Of a stretch of DNA of 64,000 nucleotides, positions 56,135-62,700 are shown one piece after another. Each line of letters starts with the position of its first letter. The first letter of the stretch is position 1. Made by a program: the position numbers and the translations under genes. Under the pieces are notes generated by a model. The model saw only the letters and a program-made list of their open reading frames with translations, was not told the origin of the DNA and searched no databases. The DNA comes from Lachnospiraceae bacterium. Lineage in GTDB: Bacteria > Bacillota > Clostridia > Lachnospirales > Lachnospiraceae. The stretch covers positions 22,258 through 86,257 of the forward strand of contig SVFJ01000003.1 in assembly GCA_015056925.1 (NCBI GenBank). The letters run 5' to 3'.

Positions 56135-56913
56135 CAGGAGAAATTATAAAGGGATTACTGATACCATTTGCAGGCACAACACTTGGTGCGGCATGTGTAT
56201 TATTTATGAGAAGAGGACTAAATCAAAAGGTACAGCGTGCATTGACCGGATTTGCCGCAGGTGTTATGGTGGCGGCATCCGTGTGGAGTCTGCTGATACC
56301 AGCCATGGACCAGGCAGCAAATATGGGAAAATGGTCATTTGTTCCGGCGGCAGTCGGATTATGGCTAGGTATTCTATTTCTTCTTGCCCTAGACCATTTG
56401 ATTCCGCACATGCATATGAATAGTGAGAAGTCAGAAGGTCCTAATGTAAAGCTAAAAAAAAGTACCATGCTGGTACTAGCTGTAGCACTTCATAACATTC
56501 CTGAGGGAATGGCAGTAGGAGTGGTGTACGCAGGCTTGGTAATGGGGAATGCGGACATTACCATAGCAGGAGCGCTGGCTCTTTCTATAGGAATAGCGAT
56601 TCAGAACTTCCCAGAGGGCGCGATTATTTCTATGCCGCTTCGTGCAGAGGGGGTAAGTAAGCCACGTGCATTTCTATATGGAATGTTATCAGGTATTGTA
56701 GAGCCGATAGCAGCATTTCTGACGATACAGCTAGCAGCATTGGTAACACCGATTCTGCCGTATATGCTGAGCTTTGCAGCAGGTGCTATGATTTATGTAG
56801 TTGTGGAGGAGCTTATCCCGGAGGCATCTGAGGGTGAGCATTCCAATATTGGAACTGTACTCTTTGCGGTAGGGTTTAGTATTATGATGGTGCTGGATGT
56901 TGCGTTAGGGTAA
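56131..56913 (+). CDS. ZIP-family metal ion transporter
   Basis: The protein of 260 residues has eight predicted helices and the two ZIP signature helices: ALHNIPEGMAVGVVYAG with the metal-binding His/Asn/Glu set and AIQNFPEGAIISMPL. ZIP proteins bring zinc, iron or manganese into the cytoplasm. Start GTG 56131 overlaps the DUF3793 stop (GTGA), indicating coupled translation. Operon partners suggest iron as a possible substrate, but this is inference. A strong terminator follows. Confidence 0.92.
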   Translation: MTGEIIKGLLIPFAGTTLGAACVLFMRRGLNQKVQRALTGFAAGVMVAASVWSLLIPAMDQAANMGKWSFVPAAVGLWLGILFLLALDHLIPHMHMNSEKSEGPNVKLKKSTMLVLAVALHNIPEGMAVGVVYAGLVMGNADITIAGALALSIGIAIQNFPEGAIISMPLRAEGVSKPRAFLYGMLSGIVEPIAAFLTIQLAALVTPILPYMLSFAAGAMIYVVVEELIPEASEGEHSNIGTVLFAVGFSIMMVLDVALG

Positions 56914-56918
56914 GAAAG

Positions 56919-56953
56919 AAGACTGTTTAACATAGGTTGAACGGTCTTTTTTT
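56919..56953 (+). terminator. Terminator after the ZIP gene
   Basis: AAGACTGTTTAAC (56919-56931) pairs with GTTGAACGGTCTT (56936-56948) with two G-U pairs and a four-base ATAG loop, followed by five T residues. Its 3' arm contains the -35 box of the next unit. Confidence 0.9.
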
Positions 56954-56965
56954 ATGCTGTATAAT
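56937..56965 (+). promoter_or_regulatory. Promoter of SUKH unit 1, with downstream dyad
   Basis: TTGAAC (56937-56942) and TATAAT (56960-56965) have a 17-base spacer, beginning inside the preceding terminator. Six bases further on is the dyad TGTTTA-TTTATG-TAAACA (56972-56989), near the expected transcription start, where a repressor could act. Confidence 0.68.
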
Positions 56966-57017
56966 GGGACATGTTTATTTATGTAAACAAATAAGATACA
57001 AAGGAAGTAGAGCGAAT

Positions 57018-57767
57018 ATGGAAAATTACAATTTAGAAGAAGAATTTATAAGGGTTCAGGAATTATGTTATATAGCAAGAGAAGAGTATGGCAGCAGAGC
57101 AACTTACTTTGATGATGGTATGTCCTTAGAAGAAATGAGCGAATGGGAAAAGAGCCATCGTATCAAGATACCGGATTCTTATAAGGCATGGCTTCGCTTG
57201 GTGAAGCAATGTATGCTTTTGTTTGATTTGGCAGTGCTGACTGTGCCGGCAGTGAATCATGATATTGTGCCGGATGAAGATTTGGTGATAGTAGGACGAT
57301 TGATAGGAGATGGAGAGTATCTATGCTTTTCCAAGCTTACTCACGAGTTTATCCGATATAGGGATGGGGTGCAGAGGATTTATATTGATTTCAAGGAGTT
57401 CCTTTGGGAAACCTTGATTCGTTTATTGGAGGCTTCTCTTGTAGGCGATGAGGATTTGGAGGATAAAGACAATCTGCTGTTACAGCTTGATAGTAAGTCG
57501 ATATTGGTTAAGACAAGAGCATTTAACAGTCTGAAGGTGGAGGAACGCAGGAGATATTTGGATATTTTGAGAGCAGCAATGCCTAAGAAGTATGATGATT
57601 ATATTGATGATATCAGAAGACAGGCAATCCTTGACTATTGGCAGCATGAGCGAGAGCTGATTGGTATGGGACATTGTACGAGAGAATGGAATCCAGACCA
57701 GATAGAGCATATCTTGAATATTAGTATGGAGACTGGAATGTATGTAAAGCAGGCGGGCAGACCGTAA
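57018..57767 (+). CDS. SUKH (SMI1/KNR4) protein fused to C-terminal module L
   Basis: In this 249-residue protein, residues about 1-140 are a SUKH domain: EEYGSRATYFDDGMSLEEMS, then IKIPDSYKAWLRL and VIVGRLIGDGEYLCFSK. The last 90 residues are homologous to the separate proteins at 58723 and 60201: DDIRRQAILDYWQHERELIG then CTREWNPDQIEHILNIS. SUKH proteins are known as immunity proteins to nuclease and other polymorphic toxins. The fused tail, here called module L, stops where the nuclease domain begins in the 60201 protein. ATG 57018 follows AAGGAAG; an upstream ATG at 56937 overlaps the promoter and is rejected. Confidence 0.82.
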   Translation: MENYNLEEEFIRVQELCYIAREEYGSRATYFDDGMSLEEMSEWEKSHRIKIPDSYKAWLRLVKQCMLLFDLAVLTVPAVNHDIVPDEDLVIVGRLIGDGEYLCFSKLTHEFIRYRDGVQRIYIDFKEFLWETLIRLLEASLVGDEDLEDKDNLLLQLDSKSILVKTRAFNSLKVEERRRYLDILRAAMPKKYDDYIDDIRRQAILDYWQHERELIGMGHCTREWNPDQIEHILNISMETGMYVKQAGRP

Positions 57768-57792
57768 TAATGTAATAAAGATGACTTATATG

Positions 57793-57831
57793 AGGTTGTT
57801 TGGTTTAGAAATAAATCGGGCAGCCTTTTTT
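57793..57831 (+). terminator. Terminator after SUKH unit 1
   Basis: AGGTTGTTTGGTTT (57793-57806) and AAATCGGGCAGCCT (57813-57826) pair over 14 positions with several G-U pairs, followed by a run of T to 57831. Confidence 0.8.
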
Positions 57832-57937
57832 GTATGAGCTTACATCTGTAGCAGAGGAATATGGTAAATGTACTTTTGGTATAAATGAGATTTTGTGACA
57901 AAAGTGTCAAAATAAGAGAGAAATATAGAATGTGTTA

Positions 57938-57965
57938 TTGAATAAAAGTGCATATTATGTATAAT
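57938..57965 (+). promoter_or_regulatory. Promoter of SUKH unit 2
   Basis: TTGAAT (57938-57943) and TATAAT (57960-57965) have a 16-base spacer. The transcript would carry a long leader of about 240 bases before ATG 58211. Confidence 0.6.
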
Positions 57966-58020
57966 TATGAAAGAATAGGATTATGTAAATCGATGTAGAG
58001 AACATTTTATGCTGACATAA

Positions 58021-58046
58021 AAAGTGTTTAATTAGAAAGTGTTTAA
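58021..58046 (+). repeat. Direct repeat in the leader of SUKH unit 2
   Basis: AAAGTGTTTAA occurs at 58021-58031 and again at 58036-58046, 15 bases apart, in the 443-base gap between the first two SUKH genes. It may be a binding site for a protein or chance in an AT-rich stretch. Apart from the terminator and promoter, nothing else was recognised in this gap. Confidence 0.45.
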
Positions 58047-58210
58047 CACAAAATTTGTTTATTGGTTTGCATATGAGGAAAGGAGTGAATGAGAAAAAAT
58101 ATTCATGTTTCATGTATTAAGAATGTAAAAGTCGGAATGAAGTGAAATAGATTGTAATTGGGAGAGCGAGAAAGTCGCAAGAGAAAATGAAAGATTAAGG
58201 AGAGGTAAAA

Positions 58211-58723
58211 ATGAGAGTACCAGAGAATAACAGCTTAAAGGCAGAAATCGAAGAAATTTTAAAATTATGTAAGGAATCAGAGGAAGAGTACGGAGACAAG
58301 GCTTCTTACTTTAACGAGCCTGTATCTGAGCAGGAGATGACAGAATGGGAAGAGGCAAATGGCGTGAAGATACCAGAGTCATATAAGGAGTGGTTACGCT
58401 TCACAGGAAAGTGTGAGATTGTTAGTAATACAGCAACCTTTTGGGGACCAAAGGAATTTAATTCAGACTATGTACCAGAGGATTTGGTAGTAATCGGAGA
58501 GATGATTGGCGATGGAGAAATGGTGTGCTTTTCCAAGGAGAGTGGAGAGTTTGTTAGATTTTTTGAGGGACATGAGAATGGAACATATAAAGTTTTTAAT
58601 GATGTTCTGAAGGTAATAATACGGACTAAGAAAGTGGATGGTGGATTATCTGATGATGCAAAAATTCTTTTTATGAAGTTGGTATTAGAAAATAGAAAAA
58701 AGAAAGATGGTGAGAATGAGTAA
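58211..58723 (+). CDS. SUKH-domain immunity-type protein, copy 2
   Basis: The 170-residue SUKH protein starts RVPENNSLKAEIEEILKLCK and has ANGVKIPESYKEWLRFTGKC, ATFWGPKEFNSDYVPEDLVV and GEMIGDGEMVCFSKES. Its first 115 residues are almost identical to copies 3 and 4, whereas the C-terminus differs (KKVDGGLSDDAKILF). SUKH proteins bind and block diverse toxins in the same cell. ATG 58211 follows AAGGAGAGG. Its stop overlaps the start of the following small gene (TAATG), so the two proteins are made together. Confidence 0.85.
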   Translation: MRVPENNSLKAEIEEILKLCKESEEEYGDKASYFNEPVSEQEMTEWEEANGVKIPESYKEWLRFTGKCEIVSNTATFWGPKEFNSDYVPEDLVVIGEMIGDGEMVCFSKESGEFVRFFEGHENGTYKVFNDVLKVIIRTKKVDGGLSDDAKILFMKLVLENRKKKDGENE

Positions 58724-59037
58724 TGAAAGAATTATTAGAATTATTTGACGAGATGTCAACAAAGGAGATGACAGAAGCATTCAATCTACTTCCAGTGGAT
58801 AAAAGAATTGAATTTTTGAATGGAATAACATCTGATGAAAAAGATGCATTTATCGAAAAAATACGTGATCAAGCAGTAGCTGATTTTTGGACACATGAAA
58901 GAGAAGCGATTGAAAATGGGACGTGTACTAGAGACTGGACACCAGAACAGATAGAAGTGATTATGCATATCTCGGAGAAGTCGGGAAAGGAATTAAAGAA
59001 CGGAGCCATTGCATATTTTGGTGAGCAAGCAGCGTAA
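58723..59037 (+). CDS. Stand-alone module L protein (toxin-linker-like, no nuclease)
   Basis: This 104-residue protein is mainly helical. It matches the first 95 residues of the 60201 nuclease protein and the C-terminus of the SUKH-L fusion: FIEKIRDQAVADFWTHEREA and CTRDWTPEQIEVIMHISEKS. It ends NGAIAYFGEQAA, right where the nuclease histidines begin in the longer homolog. No frame remnant of the nuclease is visible after the stop. It may be a decoy, a regulatory partner of SUKH, or a decayed toxin cassette. Coupled to copy 2 by a one-base overlap. Confidence 0.75.
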   Translation: MKELLELFDEMSTKEMTEAFNLLPVDKRIEFLNGITSDEKDAFIEKIRDQAVADFWTHEREAIENGTCTRDWTPEQIEVIMHISEKSGKELKNGAIAYFGEQAA

Positions 59038-59110
59038 ACCGGATTGATGTGAAAGGGACATGTTAATAGAGAGAAGAATTATAAAAATATAGAAAATTAC
59101 CGTAAAAATT

Positions 59111-59139
59111 TTGGTTATAGATAACCAACTTTGTATAAT
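59111..59139 (+). promoter_or_regulatory. Promoter with overlapping operator dyad, SUKH unit 3
   Basis: TTGGTT (59111-59116) and TATAAT (59134-59139) are 17 bases apart. The perfect dyad TTGGTTAT-AG-ATAACCAA (59111-59128) covers the -35 and half of the spacer, the classical position of a repressor operator. The promoter drives the SUKH-SUKH-nuclease unit. Confidence 0.68.
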
Positions 59140-59187
59140 GGTTTAGGATAGATATATTGCAATATGCATAAGAAAGGAAGAGGAAAG

Positions 59188-59691
59188 ATGAACATACCGG
59201 AAAATAACAGTTTAAAAGCAGAAATCGAAGAGTTATTACAGTTGTGTAAGGAATCAGAGGAGGAGTATGGAGAGGATGCGTCCTACTTCAATGAGCCTGT
59301 GTCTGAGCAGGAAATGACAGAGTGGGAGGAGGCAAATGGTGTAAAAATACCGGAGTCATATAAGGAATGGTTGCGCTTCACAGGGAAGTGTAGAATCGTA
59401 AGCAATACAGCTACATTTTGGGGACCAAGTGAATTCCACTCAGACTATGTACCAGAGGACTTGGTAGTAATTGGTGAAATGATAGGTGACGGAGAGGTAG
59501 TGTGCTTCTCTAAGACAACAGGGGAGTTTATCGAATTTTTTGAGCGGAAAGTAGGTGCAACATACGATGATTTTAGAGGAGTATTGAAAGAAATTTTTAG
59601 GATACAAAAAAAGGAATCACCGATTCCGCATGAAGAATTAATGTCTATTTTAGATGAAATTAAGGCAATGAGAGCAAGAGGAGAATTATAG
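59188..59691 (+). CDS. SUKH-domain immunity-type protein, copy 3
   Basis: The protein of 167 residues is nearly identical to copies 2 and 4 over about 115 residues (NIPENNSLKAEIEELLQLCK, ATFWGPSEFHSDYVPEDLVV). Its C-terminus is different (RKVGATYDDFRGVLKEIF, then KKESPIPHEELMSILDEI). The conserved core fits the SUKH fold and the variable tail could set toxin specificity. ATG 59188 follows GGAAGAGGAAAG; a TTG-like earlier start in frame at 59164 is rejected. The stop overlaps the GTG start of copy 4 by one base. Confidence 0.85.
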   Translation: MNIPENNSLKAEIEELLQLCKESEEEYGEDASYFNEPVSEQEMTEWEEANGVKIPESYKEWLRFTGKCRIVSNTATFWGPSEFHSDYVPEDLVVIGEMIGDGEVVCFSKTTGEFIEFFERKVGATYDDFRGVLKEIFRIQKKESPIPHEELMSILDEIKAMRARGEL

Positions 59692-60200
59692 TGCAAGTAC
59701 CAGAGAATAATAGCTTAAAAGCAGAGATAGAAGAAATATTAAAATTATGTAAGGAGTCAGAAGCAGAGTACGGAGAAGATGCGTCCTACTTCAATGAGCC
59801 TTTGGCTGAGCAGGAAATGACAGAGTGGGAAGAGGCAAATGGAGTAAAAATACCGGAGTCATATAAGGAATGGTTGCGCTTCACAGGGAAGTGTAGAATC
59901 GTAAGCAATACAGCCTGCTTTTGGGGACCAAGCGAATTTCATTCAGACTATGTACCAGAGGATTTGGTTGTAATTGGTGAGATGATTGGTGATGGTGAAG
60001 TGGTTTGCTTTTCCAAGGAGAGCGGAGAGTTTGTTAGATTTTTCGAGGGAAAAGAGAATGGAACATATACAGGATTTGATGGCGTTTTAAAAGCGATAAA
60101 AAGAAATCTTAGTAAGGAGTGTTTTTTATCAGATGCTGCCTTAAAGCTATTTGCTGAATTGTTGCTAAAACAAGAAGAAGAGGATGGTGAAAATAAATAA
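59691..60200 (+). CDS. SUKH-domain immunity-type protein, copy 4
   Basis: This 169-residue protein combines features of copies 2 and 3. Its middle (KIPESYKEWLRFTGKCRIVS) is encoded by about 66 bases identical to copy 3, while its end (KESGEFVRFFEG then ENGTY and the DGENK tail) resembles copy 2, so it looks like a mosaic. It starts at GTG 59691 and ends directly before ATG 60201 of the nuclease gene, the expected place for the immunity protein of that nuclease. Confidence 0.85.
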   Translation: MQVPENNSLKAEIEEILKLCKESEAEYGEDASYFNEPLAEQEMTEWEEANGVKIPESYKEWLRFTGKCRIVSNTACFWGPSEFHSDYVPEDLVVIGEMIGDGEVVCFSKESGEFVRFFEGKENGTYTGFDGVLKAIKRNLSKECFLSDAALKLFAELLLKQEEEDGENK

Positions 60201-60716
60201 ATGGAGTTATATGAGAAACTAAAGACGATGAAAGTCAAAGAAATGACAGCAGCTTTCAATAAACTTAATGTGGAGAAGAGAAAAGAGTTGTTGAATTCTT
60301 TGACTGATAGTGAGAGAAGTGAATTTATCGAAAAAATTCGTAAACAAGCCGTAGCTGACTTCTGGACAGAAGAAAGAAGATTGATTAAAGAAGGTAAATG
60401 TACGAGAGATTGGACGCCAGAACAAATCGAAGACATTATGAATATAACAGAAGTCAAATGCGTAGAGAGTGTAAATGGTGCTTTAACGTATGATGTTAAT
60501 GGAGAAGCATACTATGGGCATCATATGTTGGATGTATCAACACATCCGGAGTTTGCAGGTGAATGGAAAATTATTCAAGCACTAGACAAGAAGGAACATT
60601 ATGAAGGAGCGCATAATAATAACACAAAAGAACCAACTAAGGGATATTATGATATAGAGAAAAAGATAAGGGGTATTTGGTTTAAGGATATAGACCGAAT
60701 AACCTTTTTCATTTGA
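60201..60716 (+). CDS. Module L-GHH/HNH-type nuclease toxin candidate
   Basis: The protein of 171 residues has module L at 1-95 (FIEKIRKQAVADFWTEERRL, CTRDWTPEQIEDIMNI). A compact nuclease domain follows, with GHHMLDVSTHPEFAG (Gly106-His107-His108), His133 and His138 in KKEHYEGAHNNNT and a TKGYYD end. This spacing follows the GHH/GH-E group of HNH-like nucleases found at the tips of polymorphic toxins. The usual Asn before the second half (NIQ) is Lys here (KIIQ), which could alter activity. There is no signal peptide, LXG or other export domain. It sits next to two SUKH genes, the known immunity partners of such nucleases. Confidence 0.78.
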   Translation: MELYEKLKTMKVKEMTAAFNKLNVEKRKELLNSLTDSERSEFIEKIRKQAVADFWTEERRLIKEGKCTRDWTPEQIEDIMNITEVKCVESVNGALTYDVNGEAYYGHHMLDVSTHPEFAGEWKIIQALDKKEHYEGAHNNNTKEPTKGYYDIEKKIRGIWFKDIDRITFFI

Positions 60717-60770
60717 ATAGAGAGGAAAACAGTCACAATTTGAGTTTTTGTTGCCACATTATTTGTTTTG

Positions 60771-60811
60771 TAGCGTGCATAATTGCAATAGAAAATTATG
60801 CACGCTATAAT
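60771..60811 (+). promoter_or_regulatory. Promoter with 14 bp operator-like dyad before GH43
   Basis: TAGCGTGCATAATT (60771-60784) is the exact inverted complement of AATTATGCACGCTA (60794-60807). Within it lie TTGCAA (60783-60788) and TATAAT (60806-60811), 17 bases apart. The dyad thus spans the whole promoter and could be a regulator site or, as RNA, a terminator-like stem for the preceding unit, although no T-run follows. Confidence 0.6.
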
Positions 60812-60824
60812 TATATTATACTTA

Positions 60825-60855
60825 TTCAGAGCCGATTTTGCGAATAGGCTCTGAA
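60825..60855. repeat. Short copy of the TTCAGAGCC palindromic element
   Basis: TTCAGAGCC (60825-60833) and GGCTCTGAA (60847-60855) enclose GATTTTGCGAATA. The same inverted ends and the inner GATTTTGCGAAT occur at the right end of the 161 bp element at 54.8 kb, so this is a reduced relative. It lies in the leader of the GH43 gene. Confidence 0.8.
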
Positions 60856-60882
60856 ATTATTCTAAAAACAAGGAGAACAATT

Positions 60883-62427
60883 ATGAGTCAATCAAGAACA
60901 TACAACAATCCCGTACAGAGAGGATTTTTCCCAGACCCTTCGGTAATCAGGGTTGGAGAAGATTATTATATGGTCAATTCCAGCTTTCAGTATTTTCCTG
61001 CGATTCCGATTTCGCACTCTAAAGATATGGTGCATTGGCATATTATTGGTCATGCGATTGCCAATCCTGAGTGGTTGGATTTGAGCGATATCAGAGATTC
61101 CCATGGAATCTGGGCGCCCGATATTTCCTATGTGGATGGCAAGTTTTATGTATTTGCTACATTGCGTTTGAATGCAGATGGTAAGCGTGATAATAATGTA
61201 ATGCGTCGTCAGTTGGTCATGGTATCAGATAAGCCTGAGGGACCATATAGCAAGCCAGTATGCCTTGAGGTGGATGACATAGACCCATCGCATTTTGTAG
61301 ATGATGATGGAAAGCGTTATATGATGATTGCTAAGGCAGCAAAGACCGTGCCTTTAAGTGCAGATTCCTTAAGTGTAGCAGGCGATATTAAGGTAGCTTG
61401 GGATGGTACAGGAGAGCGTTGTTCCGAGGGACCTCATATGTTGAAGAAGGATGGTTACTACTATGCGATGGTGGCAGAGGGCGGTACAGGATACGGTCAT
61501 GGTATCAATATGGCAAGAAGCAAAGAACTTTACGGTGAGTACGAGAATTCACCATACAATCCTGTTATGCGTCAGTTAGACCCGACAGCACCGATTCAGA
61601 GAGCAGGTCATGGTAAGCTGGTACAGGACCAGAACGGACAGTGGTGGTGCTATTATCTGTGCGGAAGACCGAATCAGGGCAACTATACTACCATAGGAAG
61701 AGAGTCTGCACTTGACCCTGTACAGTGGACAGAGGATGGTTGGTTTACGATTAACAATGGTAAAGGACCAAGCTTAGAACAGATAGCACCTGATTTACCA
61801 GAGTGTACCTTTGAGAGAAATCTTTTTGATGATTTTGATAGTGATACATTAAATCTTGAGTGGGAATTTGTCCGCAATCCTGATAACGGCTCGTGGTCTT
61901 TGACGGAGAGACCGGGACATTTTCGTATCTGGACAAGGGATGGACAGCTTAGTGAAATCCGTGCCAAGAACACACTTCTTAGAAGAGAGCAGGAGCTTAG
62001 TTATGTAGCATCTACCAAGCTGGAGTTCTATCCTGATAAGAATGGTGAGCAGGCAGGTCTGACCTGTTATTACAGTACAGCAACTTATGCAAGATGTTCT
62101 CTTTGCTATGAGGAAGGCAGAAAGCTGCAGCTTGTAATTAACCGCAATCATGGTGAGGAGTTAATGGCTGAGGTAACAGATATTGAGGAGAAGCCTGTTT
62201 ATTTAAAGGTAGTAGTGGAGAAGCTGACAAGAACCTTCTATTACAGCTATGACGGAGAGAATTGGAAGGAAATCGGTTGCCTTGAGCAGTGTATTTATCT
62301 CTGCGATGAAGGTGTACCTGATGATCCGAAGCGCCATACAGGAACCTTGGTTGGTATCTATGCTAATAATGGAGGCTGTGGTAGTCGTAAGCCTGCGGAT
62401 TTTGATTTCTTTAAATATGAAGACTAA
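60883..62427 (+). CDS. GH43-family beta-xylosidase/arabinofuranosidase
   Basis: The 514-residue protein lacks a signal peptide and should act in the cytoplasm on imported oligosaccharides. The five-blade propeller domain has RGFFPDPSVIRVGEDYYMVN with the catalytic-base Asp, a middle Asp region (VDDIDPSHFVDDDGKRYMM) and CSEGPHMLKKDGYYY with the acid Glu. Residues about 325-510 form the beta-sandwich (GH43_C2-like) domain of XynB-type enzymes. It likely removes xylose or arabinose from hemicellulose fragments. ATG 60883 follows AAGGAG; an upstream ATG at 60838 lies in the hairpin. A terminator follows. Confidence 0.93.
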   Translation: MSQSRTYNNPVQRGFFPDPSVIRVGEDYYMVNSSFQYFPAIPISHSKDMVHWHIIGHAIANPEWLDLSDIRDSHGIWAPDISYVDGKFYVFATLRLNADGKRDNNVMRRQLVMVSDKPEGPYSKPVCLEVDDIDPSHFVDDDGKRYMMIAKAAKTVPLSADSLSVAGDIKVAWDGTGERCSEGPHMLKKDGYYYAMVAEGGTGYGHGINMARSKELYGEYENSPYNPVMRQLDPTAPIQRAGHGKLVQDQNGQWWCYYLCGRPNQGNYTTIGRESALDPVQWTEDGWFTINNGKGPSLEQIAPDLPECTFERNLFDDFDSDTLNLEWEFVRNPDNGSWSLTERPGHFRIWTRDGQLSEIRAKNTLLRREQELSYVASTKLEFYPDKNGEQAGLTCYYSTATYARCSLCYEEGRKLQLVINRNHGEELMAEVTDIEEKPVYLKVVVEKLTRTFYYSYDGENWKEIGCLEQCIYLCDEGVPDDPKRHTGTLVGIYANNGGCGSRKPADFDFFKYED

Positions 62428-62440
62428 GTGAGATGGAGGT

Positions 62441-62479
62441 TAGAGACGAGTGTATGAATATATGCTTGTCTCTATTTTT
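62441..62479 (+). terminator. Terminator after GH43
   Basis: TAGAGACGAG (62441-62450) pairs with CTTGTCTCTA (62465-62474), one G-U pair, followed by TTTTT. Confidence 0.88.
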
Positions 62480-62585
62480 GTAGCGATATTTTCGCAGTGC
62501 AGAGTGTGCTTTGGGTGCATTTTGAGTTTTGGTAGTCCCTGGGTTAATTATAAAATTTGTTTTGGAAAAAAAGTGTTGGTTATTC

Positions 62586-62614
62586 TTGTGTTCATGTAGG
62601 GAATTTGGTATGAT
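62586..62614 (+). promoter_or_regulatory. Promoter of the sugar kinase gene
   Basis: TTGTGT (62586-62591) and TATGAT (62609-62614) are 17 bases apart, directly upstream of the cre site. The rest of the 270-base gap between GH43 and the kinase holds only the GH43 terminator. Confidence 0.6.
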
Positions 62615-62619
62615 TATTA

Positions 62620-62633
62620 TGTAAGCGCTTTCA
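62620..62633 (+). promoter_or_regulatory. cre site (CcpA/LacI-type operator)
   Basis: TGTAAGCGCTTTCA matches the catabolite-responsive element consensus of Gram-positive bacteria (TGWNANCGNTNWCA) at all fixed positions. It lies at the expected transcription start of the kinase gene, where binding of CcpA or a local LacI-type regulator would repress. Confidence 0.82.
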
Positions 62634-62700
62634 TTTGGTGTAGGTATTGGTATGAGTTGTATGAATGCGCCGAAATTATTGGAAAGGCATGGTAATTAGC

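Noticed and set aside
58723..59037. Free L protein as a frameshifted nuclease gene
   Set aside because: The bases after its stop show no GHH/HNH motif in any frame, so a simple frameshift does not explain its shorter length.
59948..60457. Minus-strand 169-codon frame over the SUKH and nuclease genes
   Set aside because: Antisense shadow of two conserved genes; similar shadows occur in the other SUKH copies, as expected from duplicated sequence.
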